This document shows positions 10,976-24,100 of a DNA stretch of 64,000 bases, piece by piece; positions within the stretch are counted from its first letter, which is position 1; the number at the start of each line of letters is the position of its first letter. The notes under the pieces were generated by a model. It was not told the origin of the DNA. It made no database searches and was given only the letters and a program-made list of their open reading frames with translations. A program made the position numbers and the translations under genes. This stretch comes from Loripinus fragilis (Eukaryota > Mollusca > Bivalvia > Lucinida > Lucinidae), in assembly GCA_964019695.1 (NCBI GenBank), contig OZ026521.1, forward strand, positions 37,198,939-37,262,938. The letters run 5' to 3'.

Positions 10976-11043
10976 TCTAAAGACACCAGCCGCCTTCGGC
11001 GGCTTCAACAACCCCGGAAGGGGGTGGTTGAGGTGTCCTTAGA
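10976..11043. repeat. T-shaped (three-way) palindrome
   Basis: An outer stem pairs TCTAAAGACACC (10976-10987) with GGTGTCCTTAGA (11032-11043), one mismatch. Inside are two separate hairpins: AGCCGCC-TTC-GGCGGCT (10988-11004, perfect) and CAACAACCCC-GGAAG-GGGGTGGTTG (11006-11030, one mismatch). GC content is far above the surroundings. No neighbouring gene explains it. Confidence 0.8.
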
Positions 11044-11134
11044 TTGTAAACACTTGCTGTTTCCATAGGGCCTGCGGTAGTTTCCACCCCATGTCGAAGA
11101 AATACAAAATAAAGCAAACGTCACAGGGGTCTGT

Positions 11135-11180
11135 TACTCAACACCAAAGGTGTTTTTTACTCAACACCGAAGGTGTTTTA
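11135..11180. repeat. Tandem pair of small hairpins
   Basis: Two consecutive copies of ACTCAACACC-(aaa or gaa)-GGTGTTTT. Each folds as a 6-7 base stem. They lie 90 bases after the T-shaped palindrome. Confidence 0.7.
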
Positions 11181-13429
11181 AACAACTTATTGTAAGAATA
11201 TGCTTACAGAAATGCCGTTATGTTCGAATATATTTATGTACATTTGAAATAGTTGATATTTAAATTTTTTAGCGTAACCGCCCAAGGTTACGGAAACTAA
11301 TTATTCTACAGGTTCCAAACATTTTTTTTTCGCCAGCTTATGGATCCTTGAGGACAGACAAATGCGGGTACCAGCACTAAGGCCTTAGCAACTGTCAAAA
11401 GCTTCGAAATATCTGAAATTTGCCATTTTGTGGAAAATGTGCAACAGTCGACAGTGATCGATTGCCATTAATAATAGACTGGGGACGTTCCCTGAGGATG
11501 TGATGATGCAGAAGCCTCGAGGCAGAAGCGGGGGATGAGCTTACCAGAACTCGGGGGATCTAAAGTGAGAGTAGACCTCAGGCTCAGTGTAAGTGTTCTC
11601 AATTTTCACAGCTTTCTCCTTTCTTTCTCCCTACTTGCAACTTGTGCAACAATTACTTCACAGTACTACACACTGTGCAGAAAAACTTCCAAGCCATGGA
11701 TGTAAACAAATACATGTACATACAGACTCCCATTGGATTATTGATTTTTTGAAGTTATAGGTCATCATTACGCTGTACCATATGAGGTACTGTTCAGTCA
11801 TGCTTTCCAACTGTTTTACTGTCGAGAAGCCAGTTTTCAACCACAGGATGGGATTCCGCTGTAGGTATTTCTTTACCAAATGCCATTATTTAATATAATG
11901 ACACCTGCTTGATTATTTTCATTATCGTTTAACTATTGATTTGGGCAGAGTCCCAAGAAAATCTGACTTCGTTGCATGCGAACAACAAATGCGCAGACCT
12001 GCCTGAGCATTGGCACAGACTGATCAGCGCCTTTGTTATTCCCTCTGAGGAAAGTATAATTGATAAACTTGCACAAAGTACACACAACATTTCAGCATTC
12101 TAGCTCATAGTCTCTGTAACTGAGCAGGTTGGTTTGAGTGACATGGTCTGAACCCCCGAGACAGGTTTTCTCGTGTTGGGGCCCATTTATCAAAATCATG
12201 CTCTCTAAGATCCAGTTTTAACCCCCTCAAATTGACAAAATGTTTTTTTCTAATTTCTAAATCAAAGAACATGTCAGGCGATAAAGTCTGTTGAAAATGT
12301 TTTGAATTAACATGATATGAGCATGCATCCTAAGTTGTGAAGTGCTTGATGTCAATGTTGTTATTCCATTATGGATATATATACATGTGCCACCTACAGG
12401 TTCCTAAATCAGCCCAAGAATTTCCAGTTCCCTCAACATTCATTTGGCGTAAAGAAGCCTGAGCAGAGAAGTTTTCAGCCGTCGTGGTTCAACAGCAGGC
12501 TCTGGCTTTATTATGTCATTTGTGCATGTTGGCTTGTCTACAAGGAAATTTGCACGTCAAAATCCAAACAACTTATACATTTTGATGGGTATTCTACTGA
12601 AAAGACGTTTATTACATTTTGTATATCTTTTTGAAAATATTAGTCTTTGAAGTGCCACCAAGTCATAATAGTGCTAAAAGTAAAACCTGCCTGGACATGT
12701 AGGTGAAATAATGTCAAAGAAGCATGCAGAATCGTGGCTGTCTGAAAAAGATTTTGTCAAGAATTCAGTTTCTTGCGCGTCAAGGAATATCTTTTCGAGC
12801 GAAAGTTTGTGACCAAAACGATTGAAATCTGGTCCAAAGTTCCAAACTCATCAGTTTGACAAAGAAAGCATTAAAAACGCACATAAAGGTGCTTAAAATT
12901 CAAAAAATTCTCTGGGGAGGTCCCTCAAACCACCTAATGAGAGGGAGTCTTCCCCCGTCTCGTCCTCTCCCCAGTCTGGTACCTTCAGCACTCGATGGTC
13001 TCTTCTGCCAGACCACTTTCAAATGCTCTGCAAAGGCCCTGGTCTTGCTGCCAAAGCCAATTTGGCTCTTACAGTTACTTTAGGGTTATTCTCCTGCCTA
13101 AGGTAGATTTTAAAACAAAATGTAGACAGATCTATATGTGTCAAAGGCATTTTTCGGCTATAAGTTGAACTTTGCTGTCATCCAGTCATATGAAATATCG
13201 TCTGACTGATGCCGTCGTTTCCTCATCAGTGGATTTACCTGTGGTCTGACAAGAGGAGCATAGTCAAAGGACCAACTGTCAGGTGTGAAATTTGCGCAGA
13301 AAAGTCTCTGCTTGTGCCGAAAACACTGTTTTAATCGAATCAAAAGCAGTATTTGTAAACTGTTAACCCGCAATTGATATGCTATTTACTGCACTGTCAC
13401 AGTCAGATATTTTGTGTGCAATGCGGGAA
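11181..13429. other. No gene recognised; one hairpin repeat
   Basis: A hairpin of the CTGATCAG type is at 11985-12055 (GCGCAGACCTGCCTGAGC facing GACTGATCAGCGCC). Otherwise no exon with convincing similarity and splice sites, and no element ends were recognised. Confidence 0.45.
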
Positions 13430-15553
13430 CTATAGTCCTGCCGCAATAATAAGAAACGCGAAAATCTGGAATATTATTTTGTTACTTGCATTTTTCCGAC
13501 AATTTAGCTCAAATCTGGATTAAGATTATCCTGTAGTGTCCGAAGAAAATTGTTTGAAGAATCTACTACCACTGACCTGACCCATAATCTCTTGGGAATT
13601 TCGACATTTTTAGGCTTTCTGAAAAGCGGGGGGAATTTAAACGGTTTAACAGCCATGTGGCAGCCTGTATATTTGTACTTCAATTTCTACAGTTAACTGT
13701 CAAAAGCATCAAACTTTTTTCCTTTTATCTTTCTTTTACTACTGGCACGATCGCACTTTTAAAAGCGCGTTTGCTTTGTACAAGTCAGTTTTATTTTTTC
13801 AGCACGATAGTATGGATTCAATCAATGTAGATCCAGATCCAACTAATCCAATACGATCAGTTTGATCCGGTTAAATACTGTTTCCTATGTAAGGACATTT
13901 TCTACTAAAACATCGTGATGTGGTTATTATGGACAGTTTGTCAATACAATTTTTACAGTGGTAAATGGCCTTCACATTATGAACATATGTAATTTTTATA
14001 GTCGAACATTCAAACATTAGCGGTAATACCAGGCACTATTTTGTGTCAAAATTCTGCCTGAAATTATTCACCATTATTGAATGCTCAAGGTCATATAAAT
14101 TGGAAACGTACATCCAAAGTGATTTATTCGCAATTCTTATTTATGCAGCAGTACCTTATATGTACGGTACTCTTTATGCTATACTGAACAAAAGTGAAAA
14201 TGCTACACTACAATATTCTATATTTTGTGAAAAAGTATTTGACGAAAAGTATTTACTAAAGCTTAATAATGTTTTACAGACCTCCAGCAAATGATTCGTC
14301 GAGTTTCCACCAATTTGTCTCTTTTGAAGTCTGAGTTATGTTCCTTTTTGTGTTTAACCATTCCAAGGCGGTACTTCTTTTGTGGATCATTTGTGTTATT
14401 TATGTTTTGTGTTTGTCATGCTTTCACATCTGTTCATTGCTGCCTTGTGGTCACCTGCCGGGAAAGGGCTGGCCTCTTGGCTCTTGTTTGTGATGTTTAT
14501 CGTGTTTTTGTCACTTTCCCATGTGGTATCCTGGGTCAGGTGTGTAACTTGATCGTATCGTTTCCTGATCTTTGCCATCTTGCTTACTTTATTTACTGAA
14601 TTATGCAATTGCGCATGGGCAAAAAACATTGTTATGTTTATCAGAATTTATCATACTTATGCTGCAGTAAAACACAAGAAAGCTGACTTATCACTTGAAA
14701 GAAGCGCAGAAATCAATTTCGAATTTATCAAATTTGTAAAAAAAATAAATAAATCGTCTCCCTTTGACGAAAGATGGGGAATATTAAATGTTTGGTAATC
14801 TTCGATTTATCACGATTTTCAATAAATTTCTTTTGCCAGATCAAGTAGACCTATCAGCATATTGTTCCTACCATTTCTCGACCAGTAATGTTCTCAGACT
14901 AAGATGCAACAACACATTGATTTTCCAATAGAGATTTCGGGGATAAAATTTAAAGCTTGGCCAATTTGATGAAAACCCTGTTTTTCTAAGGTTGCTTTTC
15001 TAAACGATCAAAAGATTTTTTTGATAAATCTGTCACACATTTCTGGTTGTTACAAGTCTAGACTACCATTTCTTTCAGTCGGATTTGGTTGGCAGTGGAT
15101 TTCTGAAGGCCTAAGCTACATTGTATGTGAGCTTTCCGTTCAAATTTGTAAGCTGAAAAATTGAACCCATGTCACATTTAAATGACTTTCGTGTGTTGCT
15201 TTACTGGCGTGCATCATTTTGCATATAAATGGCAAACAATTCAGGTGTAGCGCTTTTGCTTTTGTTCAGTATATAATCGAGTGATTTAGTCAACCGTTGC
15301 ATATTATTAATAAACTGGGTCACTTTATGTCCATTCTACCAACAGTAATACTCACCCGTTGAAAAGAACAAAATATATGCCAAAATTCCATCTAATTACA
15401 GAAAAACACAGGCAAAACATCAGGTTGAAAATTTTGCCAAAGAATACTGCAGCTTTTTATACACGCATATTGAAAAGTTCAAGAGAAAATAACGTGAAAA
15501 GAAGCTCTTAAAGTTGAATTTTCGCGTTTCTTATTAATGCGGCAGTACTATAG
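13430..15553. mobile_element. 2.1-kb element with 36-bp terminal inverted repeats
   Basis: The left end runs CTATAGTCCTGCCGCA then ATAATAAGAAACGCGAAAAT (13430-13465). The right end is its reverse complement with two or three changes (15518-15553). The interior, including open frames around 14043-14600, shows no recognised transposase motif, so the element is probably non-autonomous. The ends start in CTATAG, leaving the exact boundary and a TA-type duplication undecided. Confidence 0.7.
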
Positions 15554-15918
15554 CACTAGTGTAAGTTTGCAACTAGGATCTGATTTCAAAAGAAGAATCT
15601 ATTTTTTTTTCCACGGTTTCTGAAAAAAGTGTACTCGCTTGCATTTCAATTAGTTTTTTACATCTGATTTGTAGGTACTGCCTTCTGGGCAATGCAAATA
15701 TAGTCCGTCACGATACCGGCATTGAAATACTGCGGTGGTGCGAAACCTCGGTTAAAACGTCCCACTTTGCAATCAAAGAAAAGCTCAAAGAGAGTGCTGT
15801 TATAAAGAAAGATGGCAAAAAGCAGATGACAACAGGGGTGAGAGACCTCTGTGTGAAGATTGGAAACCTGGCAGATCATGGCTGGTTTTGTTGTACAGTT
15901 GAAGAGCATGGAATCTGT

Positions 15919-16119
15919 TTTGTTTGTTTTGTTTGATTTGATTATATCCCATCAACAATCTTTCAGTTAAACAGGGACGGGTCTTTCTGGGTTGAACCAG
16001 TACTAAGCTAGGATAAATGTGTCTTGCTCAAGGACCACAACGCAGTGACGCCGGTGAGGCTCGAACCCGCGGCCCCTCGGTCACGAGTCAAGCACTCTAC
16101 CACTGAGCCACTGCGCTCC
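15919..16119 (-). mobile_element. tRNA-derived SINE, family 1, full length
   Basis: Minus-strand head GGGAGCGCAGTGGCTCAGTG (A box) and GGGTTCGAGCCTC (B box), followed by the shared block CACTGCGTTGTGGTCCTTGA and a TGATTTGT-type tail. Flanked by a perfect 12-base duplication CATGGAATCTGT (15907-15918, 16120-16131). This and 51846-52044 are the best-preserved copies. Confidence 0.92.
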
Positions 16120-16243
16120 CATGGAATCTGTACCAAATTGCAGTCTGTAATCAGTCCATTCAAAGCCTCTATTGTCGAGAATTAAATTTTTTTTAAAAAT
16201 CTTTCAGAAACCATGGCAGAATGTCAAAAGTTATGATTTGGAA

Positions 16244-16294
16244 TTTGATCCAGATCAGGACCGGCATTCTGTAGGTCCTGATCTGAGTCCGGTT
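16244..16294. repeat. CAGATCAGG hairpin repeat copy
   Basis: TTGATCCAGATCAGGACCGG faces GGTCCTGATCTGAGTCCGG around CATTCTGTA, followed by TTATCAGCAG as in other copies. Confidence 0.8.
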
Positions 16295-16421
16295 ATCAGC
16301 AGATGACAAAAGTCACTGCTAGCAGGAAAGGGTCAATATATATTTTTTGTGGTGCTAGTGCTGTCGGTTTTATCGATGGAAATATATGTAGGTGAGCAGG
16401 CAATTTAATAATAGTGTAATG

Positions 16422-16992
16422 TAGAGCTGCAACGATTCACTGAAAGTGTATTGTATCAAGATACTTTTTCTGACGATACGCGTATCATATCATGAGGTCA
16501 TTTCATGATACATAAACGATACAGCATTTCGTGTTATATATTACATGCAGATTAAGAAATGAATTTAAAAATATATGTTTTTGTTCAAAAGGAATGTTTT
16601 TCCTTTTTAATTTTTTCTGCTTAAATTAGTATACCCTTTTCCATGATAAACTTTTGATCTATATATTATTCCTGTTTTGAAACAGTATCAGCTGGTTTCT
16701 GAGAATCCAGCTAATCTTAATATACATGGTTTTTAGGTCTGCTTTTAAATACATGCTAATAATTGGAATATTTTAAATAAATTTGATAAAAACTGGAAAA
16801 GAGTGTAGTACATAAAACATCCAGTATGACAAAGATTAATTCATGTATTTGGGTATTTCTCCTAATCTCATAGATCTATGTTATTTCTAAGGTTCTCAAG
16901 TTGTCAAAAATGTATCTCGACACATATCGTATCGTGAGGCAAATATTCTGATACATATTGTATTGTGAGGTAACTGTATGGTTGCAGCCCTA
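16422..16992. mobile_element. hAT-like MITE (TAGAGCTGCAACGATTC ends)
   Basis: Ends TAGAGCTGCAACGATTC and GTTGCAGCCCTA are inverted, the classic hAT terminal pattern. Subterminal GATACG / CGTATC repeats on both sides (for example CGATACGCGTATCATATCATGA and ATATCGTATCGTGAG) resemble transposase-binding repeats. No clear 8-bp duplication remains. Non-coding. Confidence 0.75.
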
Positions 16993-17158
16993 CACATACC
17001 ATGAGTCCAGTCCAGTCCCCAACATTGCACAGCCCCTAACATTGCACACTAGACAAAATGCGGACTCGGTGAATTATTATCACTTTTTTGGGTAGATAAA
17101 TGATCCTCATGTCAACCTCAGTCATTGAAGTCAATAATTGTATAATATTATACCGTGT

Positions 17159-17858
17159 ATTTATACCCCGCCACTTTAAAAAGTGTGGGCTATTATGTTA
17201 TGCCCTCCGTTCAAAAAATTACGTTAAGTGTCCGTCCGTGGGCACAAATGTCCGTCCATAGTCACCACTTTGTTTCCGCTCTTTATCTTGAGCATTTTTT
17301 GACAGATTTTCTTCAAACTTTGTTTTAGAGTTGATATTGGGGAAAAGTGGTTTGGGATTGTAGATGGGTAAATTTTGTCAAGTAAACTCAGAGTTATTGC
17401 CCTTGATTTGTGTTGAAAATTGGTTTCAGTGCACCATATTGAGCAATTTACGTCCTTTTTTCTTCAAACTTTGTACATGTATATGAGCTGATATTGGGGA
17501 GGAGTGGTTTGGGATCATAGATGGGCAAATTTTGTCAAATAAGCACAGAGTAATTGCCCTTTATTTACAAAATGTATGTGGAAAATTGGTTTCCGTGATC
17601 TATCCTGAGCATTATTTGATCAATTTTCTTCAAACTTTGCATGAGATTTGTTATTGGGAAGGAGCATGTTGTTTAATTTAATCAAATGACTACAGACTTA
17701 TGACCCTTGATTTGAAAATATGATGAAATTTTGTATAAAAATAAGATCTAGGTTAGAACAACTGCATTTAAATTTTCATACATCTTTAACTGAGTTATGG
17801 CCTTCGAATTATGGATTAATTTGTCTTTGTATTGAAAATATTTCGAGGCAGGGTATGA
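17159..17858. mobile_element. Tandem-repeat-bearing element with TACCCCGCC ends
   Basis: The left edge TACCCCGCCACTTTAAAAAG is followed by a GTCCGTCCGT run and three to four ~160-base units (marker TTTTCTTCAAACTTTG at about 17310, 17460 and 17628; also TTGGGATTGTAGATGGG). The right edge GGCAGGGTATGA is a partial inverse. Related unit sequence recurs at 20570-20720, suggesting a displaced remnant. Confidence 0.6.
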
Positions 17859-17918
17859 TGCATGCCTACAGCTGCTCTTTTATTTTTTCCTAACTGTGTA
17901 TAAAATGACATGTATGCA

Positions 17919-18064
17919 AATTCCAATTCTCGGGGTTTGCATGGTCATGTTCCCAAGATGCGGAGATAAAAAAACACCTGACCCCCCCCCCCAAAAATGC
18001 AAAATTCCAATTCTCGGGGTTCGCATGGTCATGTTCCCAAGATGCGGAGATAAAAAACACCTGA

Positions 18065-18083
<19 letters not shown>
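17919..18083. repeat. Two-copy 76-bp direct repeat with poly-C tracts
   Basis: ATTCCAATTCTCGGGGTTTG through GCGGAGATAAAAAACACC is present twice, each ending in a C run (about 10 and 19 residues). The long C run is prone to length change. Open frames on both strands across it are by-products. Confidence 0.85.
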
Positions 18084-18096
<13 letters not shown>

Positions 18097-18114
18097 TGTT
18101 TATTAAAGACGTGA

Positions 18115-19740
18115 GTATTATTTCAATGGAGAAAGGATATTGTGTGAGTACATAGGAGATTGTTTCAACGGATGATTATTTCAAGGAGGATGGGTAACAT
18201 ACCTAGAATTAGATGATTTTATGGAGGCTTATTTCAAGGAGGATGGATACCGTACATATAATTAGATGATTTCATGGAGGCTTATTTCAAGGAGGCTGGA
18301 TACTGTTGATTACTCAGAAGATATACTCATTTAGAATATTTCATTTTCATTGGAGTATAATTAGAGGAAGAATATGTTGTGAATACATAGGTGATTGTTT
18401 CAATGGTAGATTATTTCAAGGAGGATAGATATATATACATTTGGGATATTTTAATGGATAATTATTTCAAGGAAGTAATGGTGGATGGATCAATAGAGTA
18501 TTATTTCATGGAGAAAGGATATTAAGTGAGTACATATGAGAATATTTCAATGAATGACTATTTCAAGGAGGATAGACATTTTTTATTGCATAGAAATTAT
18601 ACTTATTAAGAGTATTTCAATGGAGCATTATTTGAAGGAGTAATGGGGGATGAATCATTGTGTTAGTACATAAAAGATCATTTCAAGGAGGATGGATATT
18701 ATTTTTTGATACATGTACATGTACCTTGGAGAATTATTACAAGGAGTAATGGTGGACCAGGATCATTTGAGTATTATTTCAATGGAGGAAAGATATTGTG
18801 TGTGTTCATGTACATAGGAGATTATTTCTATCGGTGATTATTTCAAGGAGTATGGACATTGTTTGATTACATAGAATATACTCATTTGGAATATTTCAGT
18901 GGAGTATTATTTCTTTCTTTCTCTATATACTGCCAGACCCTCTTGCGAGTATTATCGGCAGGTGTACTTTGTACACTAGGGTTGCAGGATGAAAGCCTTC
19001 AAGTAACCATATCTAAATTACTGTACGGTTCTTTAACCTGCACAGGGGGTGACTTTCCCTGCACAGGGGACATCCAGTTAACGTCTCGATCCGAAGGACG
19101 ATGTACTTATCTAGCCTCATCCCTGCAAATGACACTAGAGAAAGCGTGTTTGGAGTAATGGAGGATTGATTGATAGAGGATTATTTCAATGGAGGTAGGA
19201 TAATGTGTGAGTACATAGAATATTTTAATGGAGGATTATTTCAAGGAGGATGAGTATTATTTGATTACATGGAAAATATACTTTAATTTAGAATATTTCA
19301 ATGGAGTATTAATATAATTTATTTCAAGAAGTAATAGAGTATGGTTCGATAGAGTATTATTTCAATGGAGGAAGAATATTGTGTGAGTACAAAGGAGATT
19401 ATTTCATTTTGTTGATTATTTCAAATGAAAATATATGGGGTCCTCATTTGAAATAATTTTTCGATGGATATGCTCATGCATTTGGGCTTATAGAAAAATG
19501 AAATGGAAAATATACTCATTTAGGCTTATTTCAATGTGGAGGATAGATATTGTGTGATTACATTGTGGTGGATTATTTCAAAGAATAATGGAGGATGAAT
19601 CAATAGCGTATTATTTCAATGGAGGAAGAATATTGTTTGAGTACATAGATTAGTTTGATGGAGGATTATTTCAAGTATGATAGATATTATTTGATTACAA
19701 AAAAAAATACATTTGGAATATTATTGATGATTTCAAAAGT
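18115..19740. repeat. AT-rich diverged tandem array (TTATTTCAAGGAGGATGG)
   Basis: Many imperfect copies of TTATTTCAAGGAGGATGGATA, TTTCAATGGAGGAAG-ATATTGTGTGAG and GATTACATAGAATATACTC recur at roughly 160-220-base spacing, with nested shorter repeats. It has no coding frame and is broken by an unrelated insert at 18908-19156. Confidence 0.75.
18908..19156 (-). mobile_element. Probable retroelement fragment inside the AT-rich array
   Basis: A block of ~245 bases has clearly different composition. On the minus strand it reads GATCGAGACGTTAACTGGAT then TTAAAGAACC, a pattern I know from 3' ends of invertebrate non-LTR elements. The array resumes on both sides (GGAGTATTATTTC and GGAGTAATGGAGGATTG). 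No open coding region. Family assignment is tentative. Confidence 0.4.
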
Positions 19741-19764
19741 ATAGCTAACAGTAGCATAAGTAAA

Positions 19765-20152
19765 GTAGGGTTTTGTATCAGAAATGAGATTTGAATAAGC
19801 TTAATTTCTGAAAATAGTGTCATAGGCCTATTCTATGTCACTTATCGAGAAGAGGAGATCTAGCAAGTTATCGTTTCAGACTTATAGGTTGGGACCAGTT
19901 ATTATTGATATTGAGTTCTTTCGTATAAGCTGCTGAGATAACTGCAATATCGCCAGTTTTGTATCATCAATCAAAGTAATAAGAAATTGACAATAAACTT
20001 AGATAAATGAGATTATGATAAGCTGATATCTGACAATAGTGTCATGGGACTATTCTAGAAATTTATAGTTTCAGACTTATACGTTGGGACCAGTTATTAT
20101 TGATATCGAGTTCTTTCGTATAGGCTGCTGAGATAACTGCAATATCATCACT
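19765..20152. repeat. Two-copy ~187-bp tandem duplication
   Basis: GTTTCAGACTTATAGGTTGG through GATAACTGCAATATC occurs at about 19882 and again at about 20069; upstream GATAAGCT...TGACAATAGTGTCAT also repeats. The offset is 187 bases with moderate divergence. Confidence 0.8.
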
Positions 20153-21164
20153 TACTTAGCAATGGAAGTACATGTAATTAGAAATTAACAATATAAGTAG
20201 AAAGTGTTGGTCTCTTTTTATAAGTTGGAAGAATGATTATCATCACCAAAGGTGTGCACCTTCCATCTCGGTCGGCCCTCAACCTGCTCTTTGAGTTTTT
20301 ACAGAATATTAGGGATGATTTATATGTCTGCTGCCTATAATGTAACTAACAAAGTGGTCCATAAGTAGCTGCCCAGCCTCTTTCCTGAAATCGAAATAAA
20401 AGAGAAGCAGATTGATGGACACTAACAGTTCTCTATGTGCATTTAAAAACATTATCAAGGTATATTATGTATGTATATATATATATATAGGTTTAGATAT
20501 ACACAATATTTGAGAGTAAAATTAATTGTAAACATTTTCATACCCATCAGTTCTGACATATATTTTGGGTGCTCAAAGATGTGAGAGATGATATAAGGAA
20601 GGAGTGTTATGGGATTGCATAGCTTAATTTGTAAAATAAATACAGAGTTAAGGCCCTTGATTTGAATCTTGAACAGAGTTAATGCCCTGATGTATGTGAT
20701 TTTTTATACATGTATCTTCAGTTTAAATGGTGAAAATATGATGAAAGTTGTATTTGCCTGATGTATACTAGATCTATGCTGAGACAACTTCAGTAAGTTT
20801 TTTCATAAATTCCCCTTCATGACTACATTCAGAAATTGTTTACCTTTTAATCCAACCCACATGTTGAGGGTGTGTGTAAGGAGAGAATATGTGCTTGCAT
20901 GGAGCTCTATGCTCCATTCCCTTTAATTTGTTATGCAACATGACCATGTTCTGAAAAAGTTGAATTTTGACTTTTTGACCCCCAGGGTCTGGTGGGGGAG
21001 GGGGGGGGGTCTAAGGGCTTAAGATTTGCTACCAAGTTGTTGCAATTGTGGTTACCTTTAATTTGATATGCAACATGCCCATGTTCTGAAAAAGTTAATT
21101 TTGACCCGTCCCCTAGGGCTATGGGGGAGGGGTATGCATGCAAAATATTTGCTATCATGTTGCT
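20153..21164. repeat. Mixed low-content spacer with a two-copy ~135-bp repeat
   Basis: An AT run is at 20470-20490. A remnant of the 17.2-17.8 kb tandem unit is at 20570-20720 (TTATGGGATTGCATAGC, CAGAGTTAAGGCCCTTGATT). Two units of ATATGCAACATGNCCATGTTCTGA begin near 20933 and 21068, each followed by a G-rich stretch. Confidence 0.6.
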
Positions 21165-24100
21165 ACATATTTAGCATATTCTGACACCTCTAATTGCATT
21201 TCATGGAAATATTCCAAGATTGGGCTTTCCCAACTTGGAATATCACCTATGTTAAGTGATTTGGTGTGTTACAGCATTAATTAGGTAAATTAACTGTGAA
21301 AAATGATACTTATTGTGGAAATAGACATATTTATTTAGGGTTTTAGCATATTTGTACTCATCTAATTGGATTTCATGGAAATATTCCAAGATGGGGCATT
21401 TCTCAACTTGGAATATCACTTGTTTTAAGTGATTTGAAGTATTTTAGCATTAATTAGGTAAATACACTGTAACAAATTAGACCTTTTGTGGATACAGACA
21501 TATATATTTAGGTTTTAGCATATTTGGACACATCATATAGGATTTTATGGAAATATTCCAAGATGGGGCATTTCCCAACTTGGAATATCACCTGTTTCAA
21601 GTGATTTGGTATGTTTCAGCATTATTAATTAGGTAAAGTTACTGTGACAAATGAGACCTTTTGTGGAAACAGGCATCTATCAGTTTATGTACTTAGCATG
21701 TTTTGACACATCTAAGTGAATTTCATGGAAATATTCCAAGATGGGACATTTCCCGACTTGGAGTATCACTTGTTTCAAGTGATTTGGTGTGTTTCAGCAT
21801 TAATTAGGTAAAGTTACTGTGACAAGTGATACACATAGTGGAAACAGACATATATTTATTTAGGTATTTAGCATATTCTGACACCTTTAATTGCATTTCG
21901 TGGAATTATCAAAGATTGGGCATTTCCCAACTTGGAATATCTATCACTTATGTTAAGTGATTTGGTGTGTTACAGCATTATTTAGGTGAATTTACTGCGA
22001 AAAATGATACTTATAGTGGTAACAGACATATTTATGTAAGGTTTTAGCAATTTTGTACTCATCTAATTGGATTTCATGGAAATATTCCAAGATGGGGCAT
22101 TTCCAAACTTGGAATATTACTTGTTTCAAGTGATTTGGTGTGTTTCAGCATTAATTAGGTAAAATTACTTTCACAAATGAGACCTTTTGTGGAAACAGAC
22201 ATATTTATTTAGGTTTTAGCATATTTGAACACATCTAATAGGTTTCATGGAAATATTCCAAGATGGGGCATTTCCCAACTTGGAATATCACTTGTTTCAA
22301 GTGATTTGGTGTGTTTCAGCATTAATTAGGTAAAGTTACTTTGACAAATTAGACTTTTTGTGGAAACAGACATATATATTTAGGTTTTAGCATATTTGGA
22401 CACATCTTATAGGATTTTATGGAAATATTCCAAGATGGGACATTTCCCAACTTGGAATATCACTTGTTTTAAGTGATTTAGTGTGTTTCAGCATTAATTA
22501 TGTAAAGTTACTGTGACAAATGAGACCTTTTGTGGAAAAAACACATAAATTTATGTACTACTTAGCATATTTGGACACATCTTATAGGATTTCATGAAAA
22601 TATTCCAAGATGGGGCATTTCTCAACTTGGAATATCATTTGTTTCAAGTGATTTGGTGTGTTTCAGCATTAATTAGGTAAAGTTACTTTGATATATGATA
22701 CCTTTGTGGAAACAGACATATTTATTTAGGTTTTAGCATATTTGGACAAATCTAATAGGATTTCATGGAAATATTCCCAGATGGGGCATTTCCCAACTTG
22801 GAATATCACTTGTTACAAGTTATTTGGTGTGTTTCAGCATTAATTAGGTAAAGTCACTGTGACAAATAAAACCTTTTGTGGAAACAGACATATATATTTA
22901 GGTTTAAGCATATTTGGACACATCATATAGGATTTTATGGAAATATTCCAAGATGGGGCATTTCCCAACTTGGAATATCACTTTTTTCAAGTGATTTTGG
23001 TGTGTTTCAGCATTAATTAGGTAAAGTTACTGTGACAAATGAAACATTTTGTGGAAACAGACATATATATTTAGGTTTAAGCATATTTGGACACATCATA
23101 TAGGATTTTATGGAAATATTCCAAGATGGGGCATTTCCCAACTTGGAATATCACTTGTTTCAAGTAATTTGGTGTGTTTCAGCATTAATTAGGTAAAGTT
23201 ACTGTGACAAATGAGACATTTTGTGGAAACAGACATACATACTTAGGTTTTAGCTTATTTGGACACATCTTATAGGATTTTATGGAAATATTCCAAGATG
23301 GGGCATTTCCCAACTTGGAATATCACTTGTTTTAAGTGACTTGGTGTAGTTCAGCATTAATTATGTAAAGTAACTGTGTAAAATGAGACCTTTTGTGGGA
23401 AAAAAACATTTGGACACATCTTATAGGATTTCATGGAAATATTCCAAGATGAGGCATTTCTCAACTTGGAATATCATTTGTTTCAAGTGATTTGGTGTGT
23501 TTCAGCATTAATTAGGTAAAGTTACTTTGACAAATGATACCTTTGTGGAAACAAACATATTTATTTAGGTTTTAGCATATTTGGACAAATCTAATAGGAT
23601 TTCATGGAAATATTCCCAGATGGGGCATTTCCCAACTTGGAATATCACTTGTTACAAGTGATTTGTTGAATTTCAGCATTAATTAGGTAAAGTTACTGTG
23701 ACAAATGAAACCTTTTGTGGAAACAGACATATATATTTAGGTTTAAGCATATTTGGACACATCTAATAGGATTTTAAGGAAATATTCCAAGATGGGGCAT
23801 TTCTCAACTTGGAATATCATTTGTTTCAAGTGATTTGGTGTGTTTCAGCATTACTTAGGTAAAGTTACTGTGACAAATTAGACATTTTGTGGAAACAGAC
23901 ATATATATTTAGGTTTAAGCATATTTGGACACATCATATAGGATTTTATGGAAATATTCCAAGATGGGGCATTTCCCAACTTGGAATATCACTTTTTTCA
24001 AGTGATTTTGGTGTGTTTCAGCATTAATTAGGTAAAGTTACTGTGACAAATGAAACATTTTGTGGAAACAGACATATATATTTAGGTTTAAGCATATTTG

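Noticed and set aside
10976..11043. Viral terminal repeat from an integrated linear DNA virus
   Set aside because: Only the shape is similar; no replication or capsid coding remnant or second terminus is present nearby.
15919..16119. Functional tRNA genes at SINE heads
   Set aside because: A and B boxes are present but the heads run into SINE bodies and are flanked by target duplications; acceptor stems do not close.
18859..19158. 99-codon plus-strand frame
   Set aside because: It crosses the border between the AT-rich array and an inserted retroelement fragment, so it is chimeric.
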